A stretch of DNA of 64,000 bases. Source: Bugulina stolonifera. Lineage: Eukaryota; Bryozoa; Gymnolaemata; Cheilostomatida; Bugulidae. The translations under genes were made by a program, and so were the position numbers. Positions within the stretch are counted from its first letter, which is position 1, and each line of letters begins with the position of its first letter. The notes beneath the pieces are model-generated. The model was not told where the DNA came from, searched no databases, and was given only the letters and a program-made list of their open reading frames with translations. This document shows, one piece after another, positions 23,968 through 36,161 of the stretch. The stretch covers positions 7,523,072 through 7,587,071 of the forward strand of contig OW285189.1 in assembly GCA_935421135.1 (NCBI GenBank). Direction: 5' to 3'.

Positions 23968-26679
23968 ATGTCGTCTAATCCTCCAGCAGCCTGGAGCCCA
24001 GAATCCAAGAGAGAGTGCTCCGTGAGTCTAGCCAATGCTACGATGGACGTAACTACATGTAATATGGAGAGGTGAGCTTATCTATGCTTATGTTTTCAGT
24101 GTAAACACTGGGATGTGCATGAGTACTTGTATACTCACTAGCCTAAGTGCATGTGTATTAGCTGACCTACATACCTGCGTGGTAGATTACCTAAGTATCT
24201 GGCGGTTATTTGCTCCTGTTTTCATCCAGCTTTTCCCTGGGTGTTTCTTCTTGCTCCATTGTATTCGGGCCACAACTTAATTTACCATATTTGTTATGTT
24301 TTAGTTCTAGACTTGTTTCTATGTGTCCACAATCTTCTAGGTCACCGATACCACAAAGAACATCAGTTACAGAGGCCAGTGGTTCATGGCAGCCAGCACT
24401 CCAACACTCCTCACTATACAAGATATGTAATAAGAAAGTGTCTACCATAAGTGCAGCAGACTCTGGTGCCCTTAGAGATTTCTATGATAGTCAAATTCTA
24501 AAAAAGGTCCTCAGCGAGCTAGAAGATCTAAAAGTGGAGATGACCATCCTAAGAAGAGCTTGCCAAGCCTTCGGCATAGAAGTTGATGGAACAGGGTTAA
24601 GAAAGAAGGTACATGCAGATATAGGGAACACCAACATTGCCATAGATAATAGTAAAGTAGCACTTGAGACAGGCCACATAGATGTTGAGGAAACTGGTGA
24701 GAAGAGCCTTGCAACTGTAAATACGAGCCTAGTAATTGCTGTGCAACAACCAGTAGCTGCTACAAAAGACCCAGTAACTGCTGCAGAGGACCCAGTAGCA
24801 GTTACAAAGGAGTCAGTAACTACTGCAAAGAACCCAGTAGCAGTTACAAAGGAGTCAGTAGCAGTTACAAAGGAGTCAGTAACTACTGCAAAGAACCCAG
24901 TAGCAGGTACAAAGGAGTTTGTAACTACTGCAAAGAACCCAGTAGCAGTTACAAAGGAGTCAGTAACTACTGCAAAGGACCCAGACACCATTGAGACAGG
25001 CTCAATACCAATTAAGTCCCATGCAGCCATTGCTAAAATCATTGCACCTTTAGAAAAGGTTCTGAGACCTGAATTAGCAAATATAAATATGAACAACAGA
25101 AATTTATTTAAAACATCTTACAAAAGCAAAATCCCTGTTGCACAAAAGATGAGCGAGGGTAAAATACCAACAAGTTCTAAGCGAGAGGTGTGTAATAATC
25201 TGCTTCCGAAGAGCTACAATAACTATCTAAGAGCAAGAGACTATTTGAAGCAGGTAAGTGAAGAGCGTGGAACCAACATGACTGTATACCCTAAAAGCAT
25301 ATACTGTTTCCAAAATTTTGAGTTAATTATTCTACATCAGAGACATTCTATGTACTTAACGATTTTAGAGCCAACCTCAAACCCTGTAATGTAAACCATA
25401 CAGCTTGCTGAGCTGTGCTTTTAAGTATAGTTGAATAGTGCTTGGTGAACATTGAAATTTCTATGGCAAAATGCTCTAGTATTAGCAGACTGCTAACATT
25501 TCTTACGAAAGTACATGTAGTTTCTGCTTTTAGGGTAAAGGAAAACTACTCCACACCCCATGGATACCAAAGACCGCTATTGCACAAAGAATGGCCCCTA
25601 CACTCATAAGCAATATACGAAAAGAACTAATTGAAGACCAAAACAAAAGGCTCAAACACTTATTCACGTTGAAGAAGACACTACAAAAGCAACAAAGAGA
25701 ATTCCTCTTCGACCAAGCACTATATGATCGACTAGTAGCTGAAACTCCCAGTGAACGAGATAGGATGCTTTACCGGGCGTATCTGTTACCAACAGCACCT
25801 AAACTTCCTTTTGTCCCTGGACTTAAAGAACTAGAAAAATTGCTACCAACCACACCAGTTGATGCTACGAGGCCCCAACCGGAACCCCAGTTCAGACCTC
25901 AGCTCAGACACCAGCCGAAGCTCCAAACAAAAACCGAGCTCAGACGTCATCTAAGACGACAGGCCACACTTCAACCAAAACCGGAACCCAAACCCGAACT
26001 GAGACCTCAGACCAGAACTCAACTAAATCCCGAGCCCAGACCCCAATGGAGAACTCAGGCACAACCCCAAGCAAAACCTGAGCACAGACCTCAACTAAGA
26101 CCTCAGCTTAGAGCGCAGCTAAATCCCGAGCCCAGACCTCAACTGAGACCTCAGGTCAGACCCGAAGCCAAACCTGAGCACGTATCTCAGCTAAGACCTC
26201 AGGCCAAAACTCGACCGAAACCCGAGCTTAGACCTCAACTAAAACCTCAGCATAGAACCCAACTAAATCCCGAGCCCAGACCTCAACTGAGACTTCAGGT
26301 CAGACCCCAAGCCAAACCCGAGCGCATATCTCAGCTAAGACCTCAGGCTAAAAACCAAACGGAACCCGACCCCAGACCTCAACCAAGACCCCAGCCAACA
26401 ATCGTAGAGTCATGTAGAACCAGAGCCAGCAGAAGACCCCAGCCAAAGATTGCAACTTCAGCTGGACTAATCACCGATACCACGACTAAAACAATAGCTG
26501 GGCGAAGTAACTTTGAGTCAAAGCTGATATCCAAAAAAGTGGAGGCTCCTGTACAGTCAGTTGAAATAATACCACGACCACCAGCAGGAGCTAAACCCGC
26601 TGCCAGTGCGTTGATGAGACACAAACGATACAAACCATCACAGACGATTGCAAACGTTCTCAACGGATGTGAGATATAG
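23968..26679 (+). CDS. Gene R copy 2: unrecognised coiled-coil, double-repeat protein
   Basis: Exons 23968..24071, 24305..25253 and 25534..26679 join in the same phases as copy 1, giving 732 codons. Splice sites are conserved (GTGAGC, TTTTAG, CAG-GTAAGT, TTTTAG). The central repeat has four full 14-residue units plus one half unit (SVAVTKE). The Pro/Arg/Gln region and the NVLNGCEI end are kept. AATAAA lies at 26,881. Exon 2 has several amino-acid changes not shared with copies 1 and 3 (for example DIGNTN for DIEDTS), so it is the most diverged there. Function unknown. Confidence 0.8.
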
Positions 26680-27021
26680 AGATACAATTAAGGTATTATT
26701 TATTATATTGTACTCTATTGTAATATTGTATTGTGTTGTATTATGTACAGTACATAATATATTATTGTAGTTATTAGTACGTTTAATTATTTAGTCCAAA
26801 GTAATTGACTATGATTTCTGGTTGTTCTATTACTACAAATGTAGACATGTACATATACATTGTATACTACTGTATATTATAATAAACTGGTGATTAAATA
26901 TCTAGATCCCGGTTTTTCATTTAGTTTCTGTTCATAGTTTCTTGACAAAACTTCCTCACATTAGGAATATATTATATCATGTAGGACTGTGTCTTGCAAT
27001 ATGTAAAATATTCTTTTTGTT

Positions 27022-27220
27022 GGAATAGAGTATACACTGCAGTAGACTAGAGTATACGCTGTAGTAGAATAGAGTATACACTGTAGTAGACTAGAAAATA
27101 CACTGTAGTAGACTAGAGTATACGCTGTAGTAGAATAGAGTATACACTGTAGTAGAATAGAGTATACACTGTAGTAGAATAGAGTATACAATGTAGTCGA
27201 CTAGAGTATACAATGTAGTA
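27022..27220. repeat. 22-bp minisatellite, copy 2
   Basis: About nine units of the array described at 6,501. Several units read gtagaatag instead of gtagactag. Confidence 0.9.
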
Positions 27221-27840
27221 GTATATATAATATGTTACTAGCATTGTACGTAGAATAGTTTTAGGTGTCTTCGGGACTTCTTGGACGAACCTGAGTCAAA
27301 AAAAGTGACGGATGCATGTCGGAAAATTTTCGAGCGAGTTGATCGGTGTTGAAAATGTAGGTCACATGACACCTTTCATTGATGGTAATTATTTATAGCA
27401 GTGCTGATCTTCCAGTATTTCAAATATACAGCTAAAGTCTTTATCAAATTAGAATACAATAAGATTCTAGCCATATAAGTTCTATAGGTAAAATAAAATG
27501 TGCATTATTTATGATTATAGTCTCAAGTCATGGTATATTGACAGCTCACATGTGCATGTATATGAGTGTGAACGGCCTGCATGTAATGCACATAAGAGAG
27601 GAGATTTTAATGAGACTATAGCTATCTAACAGACAGAGCAGTTAGTATAGAGGTAACAAACTAGACTTTCTCTGAATGACGTTGAGACCGAATTCTAGTC
27701 TTTGAGCCTATTACTAAGAGGAAGCGGGGATAACTCACATTGTAGTTGCAAGGATACAGCTACGATCATCCTGGCAGAGAGATGAACTTGAATTTGTAAA
27801 TATGCTAGAAAACAAGTACATAATATAATATATCTCTGAG

Positions 27841-27886
27841 CTGCACTGATGATGTGTTAAACACCGAAACAGTACACTGTATGACT
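27841..27886 (+). ncRNA. Hammerhead ribozyme, upstream unit of copy 2 (degenerate)
   Basis: It keeps CTGCA, CTGATGA, GAA and stem III ACAG/CTGT. Stem II has a T in place of the first G (TGTGT/ACACC), breaking the conserved pair next to the core. The returning stem I strand reads TGACT instead of TGCAG, so stem I cannot close. Probably inactive. Confidence 0.7.
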
Positions 27887-28365
27887 CATACCTGTCAACC
27901 TGGAGTGAAAAAATATAGGGAGTCCTAAATTCCGGGTGCACAGGTGAAATTTTCAACTGCAAAAATACATTGGAAGAGTTGGAACATGGGGGGGGGGTGG
28001 GGGATGGAGTATGGGTGCTAAGTTGCACTGTTATCACAGCACTAATCATTATTTTTTGACATAATCAGTAATACATGTAAATTAGCTACCACATGCACAT
28101 GCACAATATAAGCTATGTAGTAGCTGATAACTCCAAAGCTGTATCAAAATACAAGATTTAGTGAAATTATACTGAACAAGGGTATTAATCTGATGCTATT
28201 TATTGGATAATCTTGGATATTGGATATTAGATAATACAATATAATATGAAAAATCCCAATCTGATGCCTTGAAATCGGGAGGATATAGGAATATAGGGAG
28301 CTGGTGGGAGTGAGAGTTTGAAATAGGGAGGGTCCCCGCCCAAATCGGGATAGTTGACAGGTATG
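27887..28365. mobile_element. MITE with 8-bp target duplication (479 bp)
   Basis: Terminal inverted repeats CATACCTGTCAAC and GTTGACAGGTATG, with an exact flanking duplication GTATGACT (27,879-27,886 and 28,366-28,373). Copy 1 lacks it. No coding frame inside. The duplication length points to a hAT-type transposase acting in trans. It inserted just after the degenerate hammerhead and so split the tandem unit. Confidence 0.85.
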
Positions 28366-28579
28366 GTATGACTATTGAGTATTACACTAGAAATTAGTAG
28401 CAATACCAATAATTACTTGAGCACTTTACCTGGGAGATACACCGAACTGTTAGCATTACCCAATTCTCACTGTCCCTGGCAGCTTGATAACTTTGGTTCA
28501 GTGGATCCCACATCTTTTAAATACGCTTTGCTGTATATATACAGTATTGCTAAGGTGTTCTTTCAGGCATAACTCTGAG

Positions 28580-28625
28580 CTGCACTGATGAGGTGTTAAA
28601 CACCGAAACAGTACACTGTATGCAG
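28580..28625 (+). ncRNA. Type I hammerhead ribozyme, complete
   Basis: Every conserved element is present in order. Stem I strands CTGCA and TGCAG pair over 5 bp. The cores are CTGATGA and GAA. Stem II is GGTGT/ACACC (5 bp, TAA loop) with the conserved G-C pair at the core. Stem III is ACAG/CTGT (4 bp, TACA loop) with A-U next to the core. The cleavage-site nucleotide is A at 28,620. Predicted cleavage is between 28,620 and 28,621 of the + strand transcript. This is a full match to the hammerhead consensus. Confidence 0.9.
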
Positions 28626-28933
28626 ATTGAATAATATAATATACATGTACATTATACATTGGTTATTATGTGCAGGGAACAAGTGAATATTGTTTGATAA
28701 TTACATGTACACTGTGCAATTCACATACGTGTACATCAGTATTATACACACATAGCATGATATACAAAGTGTACATTGTGTATTATATTATGCACTCCAA
28801 TGATTTACCCGTAATATTGATTTCACTAGAATGACAGGTAAGGAGAGATAACTCCACCCACTAAATTAATTATCGTGTATATAAACTACAGTTTGTGTCG
28901 GGGAGGTAGCTTCCATACCAGAAGCAATATGTA

Positions 28934-29396
28934 TGTCACAAGTTCTGAGTGATAGCCATAAGGGCATATTGTAAGAATAATATATTATTTGTATGCATAT
29001 TCCAACATACTCATCCATTTACATATATTGAGAGGTAGTGATGATGAGTCATACATTGTTTATAATAGCATATCTTTCATATTATTATAACTATACATAA
29101 TGTTTACTACTACTGAGTACTTGCATACCATGGAATGTGCTAGAATGTTCTATCAGCTGACTATGATTGTCATTCTTAGTGATGTAATATTTTTGGTAGA
29201 GAACTTTCTAGAACTTTCCCATTCCATATATAAACACCTACATTTTTATAGAGAGTTAACTTTTAGCAATAAACAAGGATAATTACACTACACACTACAT
29301 CTTCTCTGCACTAGATAGACCAAGCTGTGTGTCACTTGATTATCTCTGACTACAGTGACTTCACCGAACTCTCACAAGTACTACTATCTTGTGACA
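28934..29396 (+). repeat. 5' LTR of the Gmr1-like element
   Basis: 463 bp, TGTCACA to TGTGACA. It holds ATATATAAACACC (about 29,226) as a likely TATA box and an AATAAA-type signal (AGCAATAAACAAGG, about 29,266-29,279). Confidence 0.92.
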
Positions 29397-29415
29397 ATTG
29401 GGGGCTGCTCCGGGA
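29397..29415 (+). promoter_or_regulatory. Primer binding site of the Gmr1-like element
   Basis: Directly after the LTR comes attgggggctgctccggga. A TGGGGGCT...CCGGGA pattern resembles a site complementary to a tRNA-Pro 3' end; two central bases are swapped relative to the usual site. Confidence 0.55.
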
Positions 29416-29481
29416 AGTCACCAGTCGCAGACAGGGAGATTAACAACGTCGGCATACACCGGATACTAGCTGCAGTGAAAG

Positions 29482-30504
29482 ATGGCACTGTTAGATAAAG
29501 TAGCTCAAATGGGCAGAGATCTGGGACTCACAGAGCAAAAGCTGGTAGAGTTCGTGGAGAAGAACTTGCCCATAGTAGAAAAAGACATGGAAAGAGAGGA
29601 GCGTAGACTGGAACGAGAGGCGAAATTGGAATCGGAAAGATTACATGGAGAGGAGCGCAGATTAGAGCGTGAAGCAGAAAAAGCCAAGCAAGAAAATGAG
29701 AAAGCGATAATAGTGTTGAAGATTAAAGCTGACCAAGAGGCAGAAGAGAGAAGACAACGACATGAACTAGAGATGGAAAAGCTGAAAGCTGACACAAGTT
29801 TGGGACACTCAAGGCATGAGAGCACCAGGTTAGAGATAACTAACAAACCAAAATCAAAGATACCATTCTTTGATGAGAAGGTGGATGAAATGGATAGCTA
29901 TTTGGAGCGATTTGAGTGGGTTGCTGAAGGATGTAACTGGGACAGAGGAGATTGGCCCTATCACCTCAGTCAGTACCTAAAGGGTAAGGCAACAGAAGCT
30001 TACATTCGTTTGTCACCTACCAATCGTAAGGATTATAAAAAGGTCAAGGAAGCCTTGTTGGAGCGCTTTAATTTAACTCAAGAGGGCTACAGGAAAAAAC
30101 TCAGGGAGGCAGAAGCTTTCGAGGATGAAACTCCTGCCCAACTATTCACTAGGATAGAAACATATGTGCACAAGTGGGTGGAGCTGTCAGGTGGCATGGA
30201 CATAGCCAAACTTGTGGCAATTGAACAATTTATATCATCATGCCCAGAAGACCTAGCTGTGCACTTAAGGCAGACTTCCTACAACAGCAGTGAGGACATG
30301 TGTGATGCAGCGTCACTATTCCTGCACGCTCGTGGAAGAAAACTAGCAAAGACAAAGAAAACCAACATAAAAAGGCTGGAAAGCACACCTGCCGGCAACA
30401 GGGAGGTAAAACCGATGGTGCATGCTTCATTTGCAAAGATAGGTCACACATTGCTCGTCACTGCCCTCAACGAGGAAAGAAGTACTGTTCACACTGCAAG
30501 ATGA
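29482..30504 (+). pseudogene. gag of the Gmr1-like element (frameshifted near its end)
   Basis: Begins with ATG (MALLDKVAQ), has a long Glu/Arg-rich coiled-coil segment, then a capsid-like region (YLERFEWVAEGCNW, WPYHLSQYLKGKA). Two CCHC zinc knuckles (CX2CX4HX4C twice, about 30,422-30,525) lie in the next frame. A one-base shift near 30,380 therefore separates them from the capsid part. Gag would form the RNA-containing particle. Confidence 0.8.
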
Positions 30505-33500
30505 ACAACCACAATACACCAGAGTGCAGAAGGTTTGGTGGAAGGTCGGTGCATGCTGCTGCTGCAACAACGTCCACTCAAAATGAGACTGTGATTACAG
30601 ATACAGGTATCTCATCTAAAGTGGGTGAGTCTACAGAAATCACAGTAAATGGCAAAAAGTTTGTCAGCGCTGCTGTCTGCAAGAATGGACCCAACTCCAT
30701 AGATGGGAACACAGCGACATTCGATGCAGAAGTCAATGGTCAACGAGCCACTGTGATACGCGACACGGGCTGTAGCTGCATTGTGGTCAACGCAAAGTAT
30801 GTACAACCTCAGCACTTCACTGGAGAATCAGTTTATCTGAGAATGGCTGATGCCAGTGTTAAGGAAGCTCAGTGTGCACTTATCTCAGTGCGTTCACCAT
30901 TCTACAATGGTGTCACCAAAGCTGCAGTAATGGACAAGACACTCTACGACCTGCTTATTGGGAATGTGGATGGAGCAAGATCAGCGGACCAGCCACTGGA
31001 AATCTGGAAGGACTGCGCTGTAACCACAAGAGCTCAGGCCGTGAAGGAGAAGTCAGGGGACAAACCACTGGTGATTGACTCGACAGCTAACCCGCTAAGT
31101 CTAGGGAAGGATGAGCTGGTTAGACTGCAGAGGGATGACCCCACATTGGAACGATTCTTCAATGCAAAGGAGGTGAAGGAGAAAAAAGGACGCACCACTA
31201 GATTTGTAGTGAGAAACAAGCTACTATACCGCGAGTACACAGACCCAAAAGCTGTCAATGGAAAACCTGTTAAACAACTAATGGTACCCAGTTCACTGAG
31301 GAAGGAAGTCCTACAAAAGGCTCATGACTGCATAATGAGTGGACACCTAGGAGTAAGGAAGACAACTGATAGAGTGCTTTCCAACTTCTTCTGGCCTGGC
31401 CTAAACGGGGATATCGTACGTTTCTGTCAGTCGTGTGACATTTGCCAGAAAACAGTGAAGAAAGGCTCAGTCATGAAGGTTCCAGTACAGGAGACTCCAC
31501 TCATTCAAGAGATGTGCAGTAGATTTAGTCGGACCAATCAACCCTCCTAGTGAGAAAGGACACCGCTACATCCTAACTCTGGTTGACTATGCTACAAGAT
31601 ATCCTGAAGCTACACCACTAAAGAACATTGACTCAGCTACTGTGGCCGAAGCACTGTTGGATATGTACAGCCGTGTTGGAATACCAGAGGAGGTGATTAG
31701 CGACCAAGGAACTCAATTCATCTCAGACTACATGAAGGAGTTCACTAGATTACTTGATATACAACAACTTCCTACTTCCCCCTACCATGCAATGGCCAAT
31801 GGACTTGTGGAGAAGTTCAATGGAACCCTCAAAAGCATGTTGAAGAAGCTGTGTGCTAAGGAACCAAGACAGTGGCATCGCTTCATCAATGCAGCTCTAT
31901 TCGCTTACAGAGAAGTGCCACAGGAGTCAACAGGTTTCGCCCCATTTGAGTTACTCTATGGAAGGACTGTGCGGGGACCAATGTACATCCTGCGACAACT
32001 TTGGACAAAAGAAGACACGGCGGATGATGTCAAGACTTGCTATCAGCATGTTTTCGAATTGAGGGAGCGTTTGGATGACATGATGGAGATTGCACTAGCC
32101 TCACTGAAAAACAGTCAAAGGAGATACAAGCACTACTTTGACAAGAAAGCCAAGCAGAGAGATTTCAAACTTGGTGACAAAGTGCTCATCCTCCTACCTA
32201 CAGATGGATGGAAACAAACTGTTGATACATTGGCAAGGACCATTCCCTGTTGAGGAGAAAGTTAGACTAAATGACTACATCATCAACATTAGAGGCAAGA
32301 GGAGAACATACCATGCCAACATGCTGAAGAGATACTACGAACGCGAAGCATCAACCAACCCTATAACTGCTGGAGCTGTGATGACTCTAGAAGTTGCTAG
32401 TGCTGGAATCATCAATCCTGAGATTGGAGAGGAAACAGAAGAATGCCAAGATGGTTTGTTGGACTTGTATAGTGGGAAACAGCAGACAGAAACAAGCAAA
32501 GATGTCATTCTGGGTGAAGACCTGGAGAATCAGCAAAAAGTACAACTGAAGGAGTTGCTGGACAAGTTTGGAGGTATCTTCAGTGACTTGCCAGGAAATG
32601 CAACAGGAATGGAACATTCTATTGAACTCACAACTGATGAGCCAGTGAAGTCCAAGCCCTATGGATTACCCTACAGGGTAAGAGAGACTCTCAAGGCGGA
32701 CATTGATGACATGCTGAAGATGAGTGTGATCAGGCCATCCACCTCTCCCTACGCCTCACCAACGGTGATAGTGAAGAAGCCGGATGGAAGCAACAGGATT
32801 TGTATAGACTATCGCAAACTGAACCGCATTTCTGTATTTGATCCTGAATCAATGATCAAAGCAGACGACTTGTTCCAGAAGCTATGGAGACAAATACTTC
32901 ACAAAACTCGATCTGTCTAAGGGATACTGGCAAATACCGGTGAAGAAAGAAGATATTCCCAAAACTGCATTTGTGACGCCTGATGGACACTATGAATTCA
33001 TGAAGATGCCGTTTGGAATGGTCAACTCTGGAGCGACGCTTGTAAGAGGAATGAGAAAACTCTTTGGAGACCTGAAAGGAGTGGACAACTACATTGATGA
33101 CATTCTAGTGCACAGTGAAAGTTGGGAGGAACACATAAAACTACTAACAGAGGTTTTCAATCGACTTGCTACAGCAGGACTTACTGTTAGACCAAGCAAA
33201 TGTAGAGTAGGAGAAACAAATGTAGAGTTCATTGGACATCAGCTTCATGGAGGCGGGATTAAACCTATGGACGACAATATTGAGAAAATCAGGGCTGCAC
33301 CAAGACCGACTGATAAGACGCAAGTATAAGGTCATTTCTTGGGCTTAATGGGTATTACAGAGAGTACATCCCACACTATTCGACTATAGCAAGCCCTCTA
33401 ACAGATTTGACAAAGAAGGGAGAACCAAAGAAAGTCAGGTGGCAGGAACCACAGGAAAAGGCATACACTAGCTTGAAGGCCATGCTGACCAGTGCACCAA

Positions 33501-33904
33501 TCCTAAAACTACCAGATGTACATAAACCATTCGTACTAAGGACGGACGCATCAGATGTCGGACTGGGAGCCGTGCTGATGCAAACTTGTGATGGTAAACT
33601 GTTTCCAGTCAGTTATGCAAGCAGAAAATTACTGGACCGAGAGAGGAACTACTCAGCCATAGAGAAGGAGTGTTTAGCTGTGGTATGGGCTGTGAAAAAG
33701 TATCTACAATATTTATACGGTGTGGAATTCGTGCTGCAGACTGATCACCAACCACTGGTGTACATCAATCAGGCCAAGTTTGAAAACAGCAGAGTGACGA
33801 GATGGGCTATGTATTTGCAGAACTTCAGAATCAAGGTGGAGTCAATCAAAGGAAAGGACAATGTCGGAGCCGATTATCTAAGCCGAATTGACTCAGAATT
33901 TTAG
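30501..33904 (+). pseudogene. pol of the Gmr1-like element: protease, integrase, RT, RNase H (frameshifted)
   Basis: Protease carries RDTGCSC (about 30,750). Integrase follows: a H/C zinc domain (HDCIMSGH...CQSCDIC, about 31,325-31,450), a D,D-35-E core (LVDYAT, ISDQGTQF, GLVEKFNG) and a GPF module (HWQGPFPV, about 32,230). Then comes RT with KLDLSKGYWQIPV, MPFGMVNSG and catalytic YIDD (about 33,090), and RNase H with RTDASDVGLGA and TDHQPL. Reading-frame changes occur near 31,510, 32,205-32,215, 32,890 and 33,315. As assembled it cannot make one polyprotein. Confidence 0.88.
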
Positions 33905-33950
33905 TTTGTAGTGAGAAATTATCAAGATAATTCCTCTTAGAATGGGGGGT

Positions 33951-34417
33951 TGTCACAAATTCTGAGTGATAGCCATAAGGGCATATTGTAAGAATAATAT
34001 ATTATTTGTATGCATATTTCAACATACTCATCCATTTACATATATTGAGAGGTAGTGATGATGAGTCATACATTGTTTATAATAGCATATCTTTCATATT
34101 ATTATAACTATACATAATGTTTACTACTACTGAGTACTTGCATACCATGGAATGTGCTAGAATGTTCTATCAGCTGACTATGATTGTCATTCTTAGTGAT
34201 GTAATATTTTTGGTAGAGAACTTTCTAGAACTTTCCCATTCCATATATAAACACCTACATTTTTATAGAGAGTCAGTTAACTTTTAGCAATAAACAAGGA
34301 TAATTACACTACACACTACATCTTCTCTGCACTAGATAGACCAAGCTGTGTGTCACTTGATTATCTCTGACTACAGTGACTTCACCGAACTCTCACAAGT
34401 ACTACTATCTTGTGACA
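33951..34417 (+). repeat. 3' LTR of the Gmr1-like element
   Basis: 467 bp and nearly identical to the 5' LTR; the extra four bases are a duplicated GTCA near 34,272. It is preceded by a G-run (AATGGGGGGT, 33,941-33,950) that fits a polypurine tract. Confidence 0.92.
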
Positions 34418-34422
34418 ATGTA

Positions 34423-36148
34423 TTAAAGCAATATACATGTAAACCTATTTGAAGAACCCAAAGACAGTCATAAGAACCCTCAAGAATCCTAAAATCAATT
34501 AATATCTATAATTACACTGTACTAACATATAGTACAGTATGTGGTTTCTACTGTATTATAGCATATAATGTAAATACTGCGTATAGCATAAATACCCTTA
34601 TACCCAGGTAACTGAGAACGACGTATTTAACTTTGTACATGTTTTGCATATTTTTAAACATATTAGATCGAGCCCCGGGCTTCCGGCCTCCGGCCTCCAT
34701 CTTGTTGTGCAGTTTCTGAACGACGCTACGTCGGCCTTTCACCGGAACCTTTTTCAGGAAGTTTAAAACTATATAAAGCCAATGTTTTATACTGTTATTG
34801 TCTCAGTTGATGTTTGGCTCCCAATAAAGACACATCTATATTGTAATGGAAACCGGGTGGGGTGTGTGTGATATATTATATGTAAGTAGGGAATATGTAT
34901 ATGGGTCGTTGTAGATCTGATGTGACAAACCTCTCTCACTCCATCAACTATGCCGAGGGAGATAACTGTGTGGGTTCTCTAGGAGGTCCGAGCGGTCGAA
35001 TAAGTCAGGATATATATATGAAAGCAGTACTGTGTGTATTGTATATGATAAGATGGGGCAACTTATGGACGACCAGCAACCTGTATGACTAAATAAGTAA
35101 CACTACCTAATACGATAGCGGCTCGCTGGCCCTACAGACAAGTTACTAAAGAGTGTACCACTATGATATGGCTGTATGCTCTATTCACCCAAATCTCACT
35201 GCACTATTCACCATATACCGTTAACCAATATCTGTCTCAAGACTATTATAATCATACACAAGTCACTATACGTAAATTATCCATTGAATTATCCACAATA
35301 TATTTCACAATGCAACGTAATACGTATCTATATCCAAGATCCAAGATTATCACAATTACTTCAACAAGTATTATATAATTTGTCTCAAAGAATTCCAAGT
35401 TCAATTACTAATTATCCACATGTATATCTATCCACAATATACCAAATATCACGTCAATTTATCTATATCAATATATCGCTAGCTCAAGCATCAAGTACTT
35501 CACGTTCCACGTTTATCTGTACTTTATATATGTATACTTAACATAACTTCACTTTGATTTCCTTTCATATCCCTTATTCTATTTAATTACTCAAATCACA
35601 ATCTATTTAACTAGAACAGGGATTATACATAAAAATGCACACATTAAAAATACAAAGCTAACTAGGTAAAATATTCATGACTTGCTGAAATCACTACTAA
35701 ATCAATAAGTGTCTAATAATATGATGTCCTTTCTTTTTGTACTTTTTGTGATACTACATGTATATTACAATATCAAACTTATTTCTAAGTGGCTAAAATA
35801 CTCATATACAATAAAACATCAGTTATTCTCTCCTGCAAGATAATGTTTATGAAGCTTTACAATACTATTTATACAGAGTCCTCTCTCGCAGCTAAGGTTA
35901 GTTCCAGCTGATAAGGTCTTCGACCTTGATGCCCGAACAACCTACTAGGACTGAACATACTCTTTCTCAAGTATAGCACATAAGCATTGACTCAGGACCA
36001 CATGAGTCATCTTAGTTAACAATATAATCACAAGTACCTGTCAATCTTCCAAGTAATGCAGAGGGCCACCACTCATAGGCTCTTCACTTGCACAAGTAGG
36101 TCGTCCCTCGACCATATACATAACCACAAAACATTACAGTATGGTACA
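34423..36148 (+). repeat. Old LTR-like block, copy 2
   Basis: Counterpart of 7,580-9,648 without the 305-bp segment. It has the same TATATAAAG-type box (about 34,771), AATAAAGACACATCT and an ATTACA end. No protein gene is supported. Confidence 0.5.
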
Positions 36149-36161
36149 TGTAATTCAGATT

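Larger units (their letters stand above)
27841..28625 (+). repeat. Retrozyme-like tandem unit between two hammerheads
   Basis: Two hammerhead sequences in direct orientation have cleavage positions 739 bp apart. Removing the 479-bp MITE at 27,887-28,365 and its 8-bp duplication leaves a monomer of about 252 bp. Tandem units of a few hundred bp with a hammerhead each are the form of metazoan retrozymes and of some satellite DNAs. TAATATAATATA-like sequence occurs on both outer sides and may be a target duplication or just AT-rich. No protein is encoded. Confidence 0.65.
28934..34417 (+). mobile_element. Ty3/gypsy-type LTR retrotransposon with integrase before reverse transcriptase (Gmr1-like)
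   Basis: 5,484 bp flanked by the exact 5-bp duplication ATGTA (28,929-28,933; 34,418-34,422). Copy 1 has the empty site near 7,578. LTR ends are TGTCACA...TGTGACA. The order is gag, zinc knuckles, protease, integrase, reverse transcriptase, RNase H. Most Ty3/gypsy elements place integrase last; integrase-first order within this group is the mark of the Gmr1 clade. The coding region has several frameshifts, yet the two LTRs differ by only about two substitutions and a 4-bp indel. Confidence 0.9.
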
